DNA from: an uncultured Acetobacteraceae bacterium
GTDB taxonomy: Bacteria > Pseudomonadota > Alphaproteobacteria > Acetobacterales > Acetobacteraceae
Assembly (NCBI GenBank): GCA_903924985.1
Contig: CAIYDT010000126.1
Coordinates: forward strand, 1 to 52,887
Reading direction: 5' to 3'
DNA: 52,887 bases
The notes under the pieces were generated by a model that saw only the letters and a list, made by a program, of their open reading frames with translations, had not been told where the DNA came from and ran no database searches. Both the position numbers and the translations under genes were made by a program. Of the stretch, positions 9,167 through 17,906 are shown one piece after another. Position 1 is the first letter of the stretch. Every line of letters begins with the position of its first letter.

Positions 9167-10231
9167 ATGCAAAGCGGACTGGACGGCGTCGTCGCGGCCG
9201 AGACCATCCTGTGCCTCACTGACTCCGCGCGGGGGATGATCTGGGTGCGGGGTGTGCCTCTGCCGACGCTACTGGCGAATCATGGATTCGAGGGGACCGT
9301 CGCATTGCTTTGGGAGGGGTTCGCGGAGGACGGCCTGACGCGGGCCGGCATCGCGGCCGCGTTCGGCGCCGCCCGGACGGCCGCCTTCGCCGATCTGGAG
9401 CGGTGGTTGCCGCTGGCACGCAGTGCGTCTTTGTTCGAGGGCCTGCGCCTGGGCCTGGCGGCGCAACCGGACAGCAGCAAGCCCGCCGATCTGGTGGGGG
9501 CGATGACGGTCGCGGTGGCTGCGCTGCTGCGCTCGCAACGCGGGTTGCCGCCGGTGGCACCCGACCCGGTGCTGTCCACCGCGGCAGATCTGCTGCGCAT
9601 GTTTCATGGGGTCCCGGCCCCGGCCAGCGCCGTCGATGCCTTGGATACATATTTTACCGCCATGGTTGAAAGCGGCCTGAGCGCCTCCAGCTTCACCGCT
9701 CGGGTTGTCGCTTCGACACGCGCTTCGCTGGCGTCGGCGGTGCTGGGCGCCTGGGGGGCGTTTACCGGGGCGTTGCATGGCGGTGCGCCCGGCCCGACCC
9801 TGGATATGCTGGATGCCGCCGAAGCCGCCCCCAACCTGGATGCCTGGCTGGAAGCGAAGCTGCGCGCCGGGGACCGGCTGATGGGCTTCGGCCACCGCGT
9901 CTACAGCGGCAACGACCCGCGGGCCGAGGCGATGCGCGCGTCGATGCGGCGTATGGGGCAATTGGCCAAGCGGCTGGATTTCGCAACCCGGGTCGAAACG
10001 GCGGTCGCGGCGGCGATCGAGCGGGTGAAACCCGGCCGCGAATTGCCCCCGAATGTGGAGATCATGGCGGCGCTGCTGCTGAACGCGGTGGGCTTCCCGC
10101 GCGACGGTTTTACCCCGGTGTTCGCGGCGTGCAGGGTCGCCGGCTGGCTGGCGCATGCGATGGAGCAGCAGAAGACCGGCCGGATGATCCGCCCGACCTC
10201 GGCCTATGTCGGCCCGCCGGTTGGAGGTTAA
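9167..10231 (+). CDS. citrate synthase family protein
   Basis: 354-aa member of the citrate/2-methylcitrate synthase family, which condenses acetyl-CoA (or propionyl-CoA) with oxaloacetate. Recognisable blocks are GAFTGALHGGAPG (substrate-binding His), MGFGHRVYSGNDPRAEAM (the GHRVY loop with catalytic His) and a C-terminal RPTSAYVGP. It is shorter than type I citrate synthase (about 430 aa), as is common for paralogues. The ATG at 9167 has AAGGA upstream. It overlaps by 3-4 bp, tail to tail, with the metalloprotease pseudogene. It is probably a secondary citrate-synthase-like enzyme; the acceptor is not predictable. Confidence 0.85.
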   Translation: MQSGLDGVVAAETILCLTDSARGMIWVRGVPLPTLLANHGFEGTVALLWEGFAEDGLTRAGIAAAFGAARTAAFADLERWLPLARSASLFEGLRLGLAAQPDSSKPADLVGAMTVAVAALLRSQRGLPPVAPDPVLSTAADLLRMFHGVPAPASAVDALDTYFTAMVESGLSASSFTARVVASTRASLASAVLGAWGAFTGALHGGAPGPTLDMLDAAEAAPNLDAWLEAKLRAGDRLMGFGHRVYSGNDPRAEAMRASMRRMGQLAKRLDFATRVETAVAAAIERVKPGRELPPNVEIMAALLLNAVGFPRDGFTPVFAACRVAGWLAHAMEQQKTGRMIRPTSAYVGPPVGG

Positions 10232-11078
10232 GCCCGGCGCCACAGCGGATGCGGAATGCCGGCCAGGCCGACGGCCAGTACCGTCAGGGTGCCCGGTTCG
10301 GGGGCCGGGATCGCGTACGGCGCGCCGAACGCGTCCTACACCTGCGGGTTGACCCCGGCGGGCAGCGGGCTCGACTGCCAATCCCCGTAATCGCCACCAT
10401 TGCTCTGGTTGTTGAACTGCGCCAGGTCGGTCGCGCCATTGACGGAGAAATACGCCGTGGCGGTGCTGGTGGTAAAGCTGCGCACGCCGGCCGCGGTGTA
10501 ACGAAACAGGTCTTTGGGCGAAGGCACATTGGAGCCGAGGCCGAGGATCTCGTCGATCTCATGTTCGGCTACGGCCAATAGCGAATATGTGTCCGAACTG
10601 CTGGGGCTGCCAGGGGTCGTCAGGCTGGTGTTCAGCGTGATCGTGCCGTCACTGGCGCACCCTGAACTGCCGGAACCGAACAACGCGTCGATGTTGGCGC
10701 ATTTCATCAGGATGTCGTTGGTGCCTGTGACCGGGCTGAACGCCGAGATCGGGTTCTTCGCGACGGCGGCCAGCTGGTTGGCATTCTGCGTGGTCTGCGC
10801 GTTGCTGTACAGCGCAGTCGAGAACGACCCGTAGGACACGTTGAAGGCGCTGCTTCCCAGCCCACCGCCTTCCCGGAAGGTAATCGGGACATCGATCGGG
10901 TTGGAGAACAGGTTCTCGTAGGTGAGGATGGCAGAGTCGATCGTCGCCTCAATCACGGCCGCGTTCGGATCGGATGTGATCGAACCGGCGAAGGTCGGTG
11001 TAATCGTCAGGTTGGCGGAAGCGGGGTGGCAGCCAACGCCGTTGCGGCGACGGCCAGCACGAGACTCCAACGCATCAT
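10228..11078 (-). pseudogene. NF038122-type metalloprotease with PEP-CTERM tail, broken by a frameshift and an amber stop
   Basis: The ATG at 11078 starts a signal peptide (MMRWSLVLAVAATALAA) that leaves frame at the C4 run 11023-11026. One extra C would give an ASA cleavage site joined to NLTITPTFAGSITSDPN. The body contains AVAEHEIDEILGLGS, the metalloprotease motif. A TAG at 10336-10338 interrupts PQV*DAFGAPY. After it the frame stays open for 35 codons and encodes PAPEPGTLTVLAVGLAG followed by WRRA: the PEP-CTERM sorting signal (PEP motif, hydrophobic helix, basic end). The paralogue just upstream has YDAFSNAG where this one has (Q)DAFGAPY, which supports one original reading frame. It starts 2 nt after the upstream gene's stop. 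Confidence 0.85.
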
Positions 11079-11080
11079 GC

Positions 11081-12967
11081 TCAGGCGTGCAGAATGTTGT
11101 TAGAACCCAGTTGCTGCCAGCCGGAGAGATCGATCTTCATGTTCGTGGCGGTCAAGGACTCGGCGGCGCCGGAGGTGTTGACATAGACGTAGGTGTTGAA
11201 GCCGGAGATTTGGAGGCCGATGGAGTCCGCCGCCAACTTGTTACCGAGTACACTACCGACGAAGGTGAGGTGGGTGGACCCGATCCCGGTCAGGTCGATG
11301 AAATCCTTGCTGGCGTTGAAGTTGGTGATGATGTCCATTGCGCTGGCGGTCGAGTCGCCGGCGGCGTTGTAAAGGTAGTTGTTCGGGCCACTGCCGCCGG
11401 TCATGGTGTCGGCCCCGGCGCCGCCGTCGATCCATAGCTTGCCGGTCATGCCGCTGGCGTTCAGCCGGTCGTTTCCGCCCAGGCCGTAGATGAAGGTGGG
11501 GGTGGCCTGGGACGCCGCGCCGACCAGGGTCGCGATCGAGACGGTATCGTTGCCGCTGCCGGCGACCACCACGTCGAAGGCCGATGGGGTCGAGGACAGG
11601 CCGGTCGTGGTGTCCGTGGCCGATAGCGTCAGAGCGTAGACCGCACCATTGGTGCCGCCAGCCACGCCCGCGGCCCCGGCCGACAGCGTGCCGATGTTGC
11701 CACTGGTGGCCAGACGGAACGATCCGGCACCCGTACCGCCCAACGTGTAGGTGACCGGGTCTCCGGCTGTTCCTCCGACAGCGGTGAGGGTGGCCAGCGG
11801 GCTATTGGCGGTAAGCCTCGCGCCGCCCTGAGCCGCCGCGAGGGATGCGGTGATCGCGGTAATGGCGACCGCGCTGGGCGGCGGCGCAACCGGCCCCGGG
11901 GGCGGTGTCGGGGTGGATGACGTCGCCAGGGTCCAGCCAAGCGCGTTCATCTCGGTGATGTCGCCGCTGGTGACCGGGTTAACCACGCCGGCGTTGGAAA
12001 ATGCGTCGTAGGCGTTGTTGCCCATGCTGGAGGCCCAGTCGGCCGCATCGCCGCCCGAGACCGTGTTGAAGTTCCCGCCATTCGTGACGCCGCCATCGGC
12101 GGAGAAATACCCGGGTGTGGTCGCCGAGAAATCCCGCGTACCCGGCGCGGAATAATGCAGCAGATCGAGCAGGCCGTAGCTGTTGGCATACGAACCGATC
12201 GAACCGCCCGTGAGCATCAGCCGGCCCATGACCTCGGTGATTTCATGCGAGACGACACCGTTGAAATCGTAGGTGCCGGCTGCCACGCCGCCGCTGGTAT
12301 TGTAGGTAAAGCCGTAGGAGCTTGCGAGGCCGATATAGCCATCGATGGCCGTGCCGTTGGCGGAGCTCAGCCCCAATGCTTTTGCCTGCGCGGTGGTCAC
12401 CCAAATCGTGCCGCTGACCGGGGCGGTCGCGGGCAAGGAGGCGATGACGGCGGCGGTTGTTGCGTCACTGTTATGGACTTTCAGCGCGGCAACCAGCGAT
12501 GCATAGCTGACGGATTGCAGATAGGATTCGCTCTCCCCCAGCGCACCGTTGCCCATTGTGGTGCCGGCGATTTCGCCATAACCGACGTCGATGTTGACGG
12601 TGACGGCGTTGGTGAAGTTGGTTTCATACGCCTGTACGGCGGCGATGACGCCGGTCATGAACGCCGTCGGCGCCGAAGCAACACTGGAATCCCAGGTGAT
12701 CTTGATCGTGAGGGCCGAACCGGATGTCGTTACCGTCGTCGGCGCGGGCGCTGCCAAACTGGCGATCCAACTACCCACACCGTTAGAACCGCCGACGCTC
12801 AGATCGCCATAGGCGTATATACCGCTTGGGCTGGCGTCGGACCCCGATGAACCGCTGTTGAGCACGTCCGGGATGAACGCGAGGGAAGGATCGAAAAAAT
12901 TGCCGGAGTCGAGCCCCTGACCGAGGTCGGGTGCGAAAGAGGACAGCGGCTTGAAGGTCGTGGGCAT
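11081..12967 (-). CDS. NF038122-type metalloprotease with RTX-like C-terminus
   Basis: 628-aa secreted protein. The N-terminal 350 residues form the protease region, with HEITEVMGR at 241-249 and PGYFSADGG downstream. A Pro-rich linker (TPTPPPGPVAPPPS, about 353-366) leads to a cadherin/Ig-like segment (DPVTYTLGGTGAGSF to FDVVVAGSGND). A hemolysin-type Ca-binding beta-roll follows (YGLGGNDRLNASGM, IDGGAGADTMTGGSG, DIITNFNASKDFIDLTGIG). It has no Sec signal and ends in an uncleaved C-terminus, consistent with type I secretion. RBS GGGAGG lies just before the ATG at 12967. No T1SS genes are nearby. The HExxE-type motif follows the family rather than classic HExxH. Confidence 0.87.
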   Translation of the reverse strand: MPTTFKPLSSFAPDLGQGLDSGNFFDPSLAFIPDVLNSGSSGSDASPSGIYAYGDLSVGGSNGVGSWIASLAAPAPTTVTTSGSALTIKITWDSSVASAPTAFMTGVIAAVQAYETNFTNAVTVNIDVGYGEIAGTTMGNGALGESESYLQSVSYASLVAALKVHNSDATTAAVIASLPATAPVSGTIWVTTAQAKALGLSSANGTAIDGYIGLASSYGFTYNTSGGVAAGTYDFNGVVSHEITEVMGRLMLTGGSIGSYANSYGLLDLLHYSAPGTRDFSATTPGYFSADGGVTNGGNFNTVSGGDAADWASSMGNNAYDAFSNAGVVNPVTSGDITEMNALGWTLATSSTPTPPPGPVAPPPSAVAITAITASLAAAQGGARLTANSPLATLTAVGGTAGDPVTYTLGGTGAGSFRLATSGNIGTLSAGAAGVAGGTNGAVYALTLSATDTTTGLSSTPSAFDVVVAGSGNDTVSIATLVGAASQATPTFIYGLGGNDRLNASGMTGKLWIDGGAGADTMTGGSGPNNYLYNAAGDSTASAMDIITNFNASKDFIDLTGIGSTHLTFVGSVLGNKLAADSIGLQISGFNTYVYVNTSGAAESLTATNMKIDLSGWQQLGSNNILHA

Positions 12968-13052
12968 TACTACCCTCCCTGTCGGTGCTTCGGCGTCGGA
13001 GCCTATTCAATGCCACCCAACGCGCATGTTCGCAACCGAATATACCGGGAGG

Positions 13053-13082
13053 ATTGTAAAGTAGTATGTCGCAATCGTTCAA
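13053..13082 (-). promoter_or_regulatory. sigma70-type promoter for the metalloprotease operon
   Basis: On the minus strand, TTGAAC (13082-13077), an 18-nt spacer and TACAAT (13058-13053) lie in a markedly AT-rich patch. The predicted transcript start near 13046 leaves a leader of about 79 nt before the ATG at 12967. Confidence 0.55.
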
Positions 13083-13101
13083 GTTTTGGTGTGGTTGCCT
13101 A

Positions 13102-14760
13102 TCATGGTATTCCTTCTGGACGCATGCGCGGTGGCAAAGTAGCCAGACTTTCGGTTGTATCGAAATCGCGCAGCACCGCATCGTCGGCCATTTCAACCTC
13201 GACCACGACGTCAGCATGTTTGCCGACCAGGAAGCGCGCGCCTGAATCTCCCGTGATTCCCAGGATTTCCGGGAAAAAGCGGCGGTCCCAGAGCATGGGA
13301 TTGCCCTGCTTGCCCCGGAACGTTGGCTGCACGATCAACCGGCCGGCGTCGGGGTTGTACATCGAGATCAACCGGTCGATCATGCGGCCGGTGACCAGGG
13401 GCATGTCGCCCAGACATACGATGGCGGCAGCACAATCCGGCGGCACGGCGGCGATGCCGGCTTTCAGGCTGGCGGACAGGCCTTCGGCGTAGTCAGCGGC
13501 GTGTATGTAACGCACCGGGCGGCCGCCCAGCGCATGCTCGATCTGCTCCGCCTGATGGCCGGTGACCACCATGATCGGGCGGGCGTTGGAGGACAGAACG
13601 TTGTCCACCACGCGCGCGATCATCGGCTTGCCGGCTTTGTCGGCGACCAGCAGCTTGTTGTGCGGCGCCATCCGGCGGGAACGGCCGGCGGCCATCACCA
13701 CGGCGGCGATGATGGGTGCGCTTCGCGGTGCGGCGCCGGATCGTTCGGTGGCGGGGGCTTTTTCGCGCGGCAGGGGGCGGGTGTCGGTTTCCTTCAGCAG
13801 CCCGGCGACCCCCATGCGCATGATGTCGGTGGGGGTCACCTTCAGGCCCGCGAACAGCCGCGTCAGGACGAAGTCGATCCCGTTCAGCACCGGGCTGCGG
13901 GCGCAACCGGGGAGCACCAGCGCCGTCTTGTCGTGCAGCCGGCCGAGACAAATCAGGTTACCGGGATCGACGGGCATGCCGAAATGCAGGATCTCCCCAC
14001 CCGCGCGCACGATGCCGGCCGGCCCGACGTCGCGCCGGTCCACCACGGCCGAAGCGCCGATGATCAGCAGCAAATCCGCTCCATCCGCCAGGAGTTTGTC
14101 GAGCGCCCTCGCCACGGATTCTTCGTCGTGGTGGCACCTGACCGGCGCCAGCAGGGTGCCCGTCAGGTTGGTGACCCGCTGTTCCGTGACCGCGATCGTC
14201 TTGTCGGTCACGCTGTCCTTCAGCCCCGGCAGTTCCGTCACCACCAACCCAACCTTCAGATGCTGAAAGGGGTGCAATTTCAACGGGGAGCCGGCCTGGC
14301 GCACCAGCGCCTCCGCCACCGAGAGGACTTTGCCGGGCACGGAGAAGGGCACGACCTTGATCGTGGCGACCAAATCCTTGCGCGCCACCACCGCGTAGTC
14401 GGGCAGCGTGCCGAGGGTCAGCGCTTCGTCGATCGTGTTCAGCCGGTCGATCATGTTGGCGTCGACCCGCAGGAGGCCGGGCACTTCCGCCGACAAGTTC
14501 ACCCGCCCCGTCGCGGCGCGAGAACGCGCGATCAACGGGGAGACGAGCGGGGTTGCCAACCGGTCGGCGGCCACATCCTCCGGCACGTCGCCGGGTTCGA
14601 GCTGGGCGCAGATGACTTCCGAGCGGCCGGCGGCCCGCAGCGCCCCGATCATATCGTCGTCGAGAAGCGATCCTTTCCGGATCATCCGATCGCCGACCCG
14701 CTGGCTGTGCGCCAGGATCGCGCCGTGGGCCTCGTCCAGCGGGGCGGGTCCGAACTTCAT
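13102..14760 (-). CDS. MoeA-like molybdopterin-binding / MocA-like cytidylyltransferase fusion
   Basis: 552 aa. The N-terminal 330 residues form a molybdopterin-binding (MoCF) domain, with LGTLPDYAVVARKDLVATIKV, LLLIIGASAVVDRRDVGP and LVLPGCARSP. From about residue 350 a nucleotidyltransferase domain begins (AAVVMAAGRSRRMAPHNKLL, ICLGDMPLV), as in MocA/MobA enzymes that attach CMP or GMP to molybdopterin. This two-domain form is typically encoded with xanthine or CO dehydrogenase family genes and makes the cytosine dinucleotide cofactor. The ATG at 14760 overlaps the stop of the upstream xdhC by 4 nt (ATGA), so translation is coupled. Confidence 0.9.
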   Translation of the reverse strand: MKFGPAPLDEAHGAILAHSQRVGDRMIRKGSLLDDDMIGALRAAGRSEVICAQLEPGDVPEDVAADRLATPLVSPLIARSRAATGRVNLSAEVPGLLRVDANMIDRLNTIDEALTLGTLPDYAVVARKDLVATIKVVPFSVPGKVLSVAEALVRQAGSPLKLHPFQHLKVGLVVTELPGLKDSVTDKTIAVTEQRVTNLTGTLLAPVRCHHDEESVARALDKLLADGADLLLIIGASAVVDRRDVGPAGIVRAGGEILHFGMPVDPGNLICLGRLHDKTALVLPGCARSPVLNGIDFVLTRLFAGLKVTPTDIMRMGVAGLLKETDTRPLPREKAPATERSGAAPRSAPIIAAVVMAAGRSRRMAPHNKLLVADKAGKPMIARVVDNVLSSNARPIMVVTGHQAEQIEHALGGRPVRYIHAADYAEGLSASLKAGIAAVPPDCAAAIVCLGDMPLVTGRMIDRLISMYNPDAGRLIVQPTFRGKQGNPMLWDRRFFPEILGITGDSGARFLVGKHADVVVEVEMADDAVLRDFDTTESLATLPPRMRPEGIP

Positions 14761-15458
14761 GCTTTCGCCACTCTTGCACCGAGGGGAGATCCCCTGCGGA
14801 CGGCCACGAGCTCGGCGATGATGGAAAGGGCGATTTCCGGGGCCGTCACCGCCTCGAGATCGAGGCCGACCGGGCCGCGGATGCGGGCCATGGCCTCGTC
14901 GGTGTGGCCCAACGCTTTGAGCCGGCCCAGGCGGGCGGCGTGGGTGCGGCGGGAGCCCAGAGCGCCGATATAAAACGCATCCGACTTCAATGCTCGGTCC
15001 AGCGCCGGATCGTCCAACTTGGGGTCGTGCGTCAGGGTGACGACGGCGGTGCGGCTGTCGGGCTTGAACTCGTCCATCGCCTCATCAGGCCAGGCGTTGG
15101 AGATGGTAACGCCGGGGAAGCGCTCGTCGGAGCCGAAGGACCGGCGAGGGTCGACGACGGTGACCGAAAACCCGCAGGGTGCGGCGAAGGGGGCGAGGGC
15201 CTGCGCGATGTGCACCGCGCCCACCACGATCAGGCGCAGCGGCGGATTATGGGCGTGCAGGAACCAGTCGGTGTCGCCAATCTTGATGGTGCCGCTTTCG
15301 TCGGATGCCAGCACCTTGGCGGCGGCTTCGTTCAGATCGGCGGGTTGCGAGGGATCGGGCAGCAGGCATTGCTCGCCACCGGGCAGACGAGTGGCGAGAA
15401 CTACCGGCCGCTTGGCGGCTTTGGCTTGTTCCAGGGCGGCGAGAATGTCCGGAGTCAT
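14757..15458 (-). CDS. XdhC family protein, Rossmann-domain form
   Basis: 233-aa maturation factor. The C-terminal XdhC_C Rossmann domain is clear (LRLIVVGAVHIAQALAPFA, VTVVDPRRSFGSDERFP, AVVTLTHDPKLDDPAL, YIGALGSRRTHAARL, GPVGLDLEAVTAPEIALSI). The N-terminus MTPDILAALEQAKAAKRPVVLATRLPGG-type sequence is a shortened first domain. XdhC proteins bind and sulfurate molybdenum cofactor before insertion into molybdenum hydroxylases. The start chosen is the ATG at 15458; the open frame upstream overlaps the hydratase gene and looks non-coding. Here the CoxI-type half is a separate gene (16323-16649). Confidence 0.9.
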   Translation of the reverse strand: MTPDILAALEQAKAAKRPVVLATRLPGGEQCLLPDPSQPADLNEAAAKVLASDESGTIKIGDTDWFLHAHNPPLRLIVVGAVHIAQALAPFAAPCGFSVTVVDPRRSFGSDERFPGVTISNAWPDEAMDEFKPDSRTAVVTLTHDPKLDDPALDRALKSDAFYIGALGSRRTHAARLGRLKALGHTDEAMARIRGPVGLDLEAVTAPEIALSIIAELVAVRRGSPLGARVAKA

Positions 15459-15525
15459 GAGCGTTCGTCCCGTTTCGACACAGCGGTTGATAGCTCCGTT
15501 CGCCAGACGGAGCAAAGCGCCCTGG

Positions 15526-16320
15526 TCATCGTGGCGCCATCCGCACTTCGACCCGTCCGAGACGTCCAAAATCGGCCTCGGCACGATGGCCGCTCTCGAC
15601 CGCGACGGGGGACATGACGATGCCGGTGGTGATGTAATCGCCAGCGCGCAGATATTGGCCTTTCGCGGCGAGGGTGTTGGCCAGCCAGGCGGCGGCGCCG
15701 AATGCCCCGCCATCGACGTTGCGGCCTTTGCCGGTGCCCCGGAGCACGCCATCGATGTGCAAGGTAATCTGCGCGTCGAGCAGATCGAGGCCCGACCAAT
15801 CCCGGATCGGCTCCCCCATGACCCAATGGGCGAAGGCGGCGTTGTCGGAGATCAGGTTCGGCGCGCCGGCCTCGGTCCAGGGGGTGAAATGGCTTCCGAC
15901 CAGTTCGATGGCGGGCAGCACCGCCTGGGTCGCGGCCTCTATCGCGGCTGCGTCGAACGGCGTCCCGGACGGCGGCAGGTCGCGGCCGATCCGGATGCCG
16001 ATCTCCGGCTCGTAGGCCTTGAAGAAATCCGGCACGAAGGGGACGGTAACGGGCGACGGGCTGGCCATCTGCCGGTAAAGGCGGCCGTGGAACGGCGTGG
16101 CGATGCCCAGGAAGTCGCGGGCGACCTGGTTGGACGCGGCGATTTTGTAGCCGATGGGGACGAAACCGCGTTCGTTGCGCAGGATCGCGTCCGCCGCGTC
16201 CTGGATCGCGTAGGCGAGCGCGAAATCCTCCAACCGCTGGCCTTTGGGCAGCACCGGGTTGGCGGTGCCGTTCGACCGATGGCCGAGCAGGGTGCGGGCG
16301 GCTTGTTCGACCGACGGCAT
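15526..16320 (-). CDS. 2-keto-4-pentenoate hydratase family protein
   Basis: 264-aa fumarylacetoacetase-fold enzyme of the 2-oxopent-4-enoate hydratase / 4-oxalocrotonate decarboxylase (MhpD/DmpE) group, a metal-dependent step of meta-cleavage pathways. Visible features are GYKIAASNQVARDFLGI, the acidic metal site YEPEIGIRIGRDLP, AIELVGSHFT, NVDGGAFGAAAWLANTL and LRAGDYITTGIVMSP. It starts 2 nt after the stop of the CoxI-type gene and lies inside a cofactor-maturation operon, an unexpected neighbour for a catabolic hydratase. Substrate unknown. Confidence 0.88.
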   Translation of the reverse strand: MPSVEQAARTLLGHRSNGTANPVLPKGQRLEDFALAYAIQDAADAILRNERGFVPIGYKIAASNQVARDFLGIATPFHGRLYRQMASPSPVTVPFVPDFFKAYEPEIGIRIGRDLPPSGTPFDAAAIEAATQAVLPAIELVGSHFTPWTEAGAPNLISDNAAFAHWVMGEPIRDWSGLDLLDAQITLHIDGVLRGTGKGRNVDGGAFGAAAWLANTLAAKGQYLRAGDYITTGIVMSPVAVESGHRAEADFGRLGRVEVRMAPR

Positions 16321-16322
16321 GG

Positions 16323-16649
16323 CTAGAGCAGCTTTTCGACGAACACCTTCACTTTGCCGCCGCAGGCGAGGCCCACTTCCCAGGCGCGTTCGTGCGACAC
16401 GCCGAAGTCCAGCAGCTGCGGGGTGCCGCTTTCGATGGTCTGCATGGCGGCGTCGGCCACCGCGCCCTCGATACAGCCGCCGGAGACCGATCCCGCCATT
16501 TTGCCCGACTTCGTCACCGCGAGGCGGCTGCCGGCGGGGCGGGGGGAACTGCCCCAGGTTTCCGTGACCGTCGCGACGGCGACCAGTTCCCCGGCGGCGC
16601 GCCAGCCGGCGGCGGTGGCCAGAATGTCCTCGGAATCGGCTTGGTTCAT
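16323..16649 (-). CDS. XdhC/CoxI family protein, N-terminal-domain form
   Basis: 108-aa protein made only of the XdhC_CoxI domain: AVATVTETWGSSPRPAGSRL, SGKMAGSVSGGCIEGAVADAA and VGLACGGKVKVFVE. The two Cys residues in SGGCIEG and GLACGGK are conserved in the family and are thought to take part in cofactor sulfuration. Together with the gene at 14757-15458 it supplies the two halves often fused in XdhC. The ATG at 16649 overlaps the coxE stop by 4 nt (ATGA), indicating a tight operon. Confidence 0.92.
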   Translation of the reverse strand: MNQADSEDILATAAGWRAAGELVAVATVTETWGSSPRPAGSRLAVTKSGKMAGSVSGGCIEGAVADAAMQTIESGTPQLLDFGVSHERAWEVGLACGGKVKVFVEKLL

Positions 16650-17825
16650 GGCTTGGTCCTCGATGATGGGGTCGGGCGGGACAGCAGGTCGATCAGGCCG
16701 CGCAGGCTTTCAAGGTTGTGCACCGGGCGGAACTCGTCCACGTGCGGCAGCATCGCCTTGATACCTTGGGATTTTGGCTCGAATCCGGTCCAGCGCAAGA
16801 GCGGGTTCAGCCAAATCAGGCGGCGGCAGGAACGGTGCAGGCGATCCATGTTGTCGGCCAGCCCGTGCGCGCCGTCGCGATCCAGCCCGTCGGTGATCAA
16901 TAGCACGATGGCGCCCTGTCCCAGCACCCGGCGTGCCCAGAGCTGGTTGAAGGTCGCGAGCGCCTCCCCGATCCGCGTGCCGCCGGACCAGTCGGGCACG
17001 GCGTGGGCGACCATCTGGAAGGCGACCTCCGGGTCGCGGGCTTTAAGCTGTCGGGTGACGTTGGACAGGCGGGTGCCGAACAGGAAGCTGTGCACGCGGT
17101 CGCGCTGGTTGGTGACGGCGTGAAGGAAGTGCAGCAAGACCTGGGCATAGCGCGACATCGACCCCGAGATGTCGCACAGCACCACCAGCGGCGGCGGACG
17201 GGTGGTGCGGCGTTCCCTGGCGATTTCGAAAATCTCGCCACCATGGCGGAGACTGTTGTGGATGGTACGGCGGAGGTCGGTGATCGGGCCGTTCGGATCC
17301 GGCCGGGTGCGACGGGTGCGACGCAGGTCGAGCGGCAGGGTTAGCCGGCGGATTTCACGTTTGGCGGCGGCGATTTCATCGGCGCTCATAGCCTCGAAAT
17401 CCATGGATTGGAGGCGTTCCTGGTCGGACACGGTCATCACCGCGTCTTGGACTGGGGGTTCGTCCTGCGGTTGCGGCTTGCGGTCGGTCTTGGGGGCGAA
17501 GGCTTCCGCGATCCGGCGGGAGGCCGGGGGGGGGGCGTTCGAGCTTCTTTTCCTTTTGTGCTTCCAGTAACGCCATGGCGGCCGCCTGTTCGGCGGCGGA
17601 GGGGTCGCGCCAGAACAGGGCGAAGGCCTGATCGAACACCTCCTGGTGTTCGTGGCGGTGGATCATGGAGGTGCGAAGCGCGGTTCGGGCTTCGGTTTTC
17701 GAGGCAAGGTCGATCTGCGTCAGGGCGTTTTGCGCGGCGATGGCCTCTGCCGGGCCGACGGGGAGGCCGGCGCGGCGGAGGAGGCGCGCGAAGTGCATGA
17801 CGTTGGCGGCGAGGGTGGAGTCCAT
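16646..17825 (-). pseudogene. coxE: CoxE-type VWA protein, frameshifted in a C10 run
   Basis: CoxE-like proteins help assemble the active site of CO dehydrogenase and related molybdenum hydroxylases. The first half (ATG 17825, MDSTLAANVMHFARLLRRAG to AQKEKKLERPP) and the second half (SRRIAEAFAPKTDRKP to the VWA domain with DISGSMSRYAQ and LLITDGLDRDG) lie in different frames that meet at a run of ten C (G on the plus strand, 17526-17535). Nine C would give one product of about 392 aa, the normal CoxE length. An internal start at 17440 could still make a 264-aa VWA half. The MIDAS DxSGS motif is intact. Confidence 0.87.
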
Positions 17826-17870
17826 GGGGTGGGGAGAGGAACGCTTTGGGGGTTGGGATGCAAGGGGGGC

Positions 17871-17899
17871 TTGCATTTTGTACGGTTATAGCGTACAGT
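17871..17899 (+). promoter_or_regulatory. higBA-1 promoter with HigA-type operator
   Basis: TTGCAT (17871-17876), a 17-nt spacer and TACAGT (17894-17899) form a promoter. Overlapping it is the perfect dyad TGTACG-N7-CGTACA (17879-17897), the kind of palindrome bound by HigA antitoxins. The toxin ATG lies 7 nt after the -10 element, so the transcript would be essentially leaderless. Confidence 0.7.
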
Positions 17900-17906
17900 C
17901 TCCATC

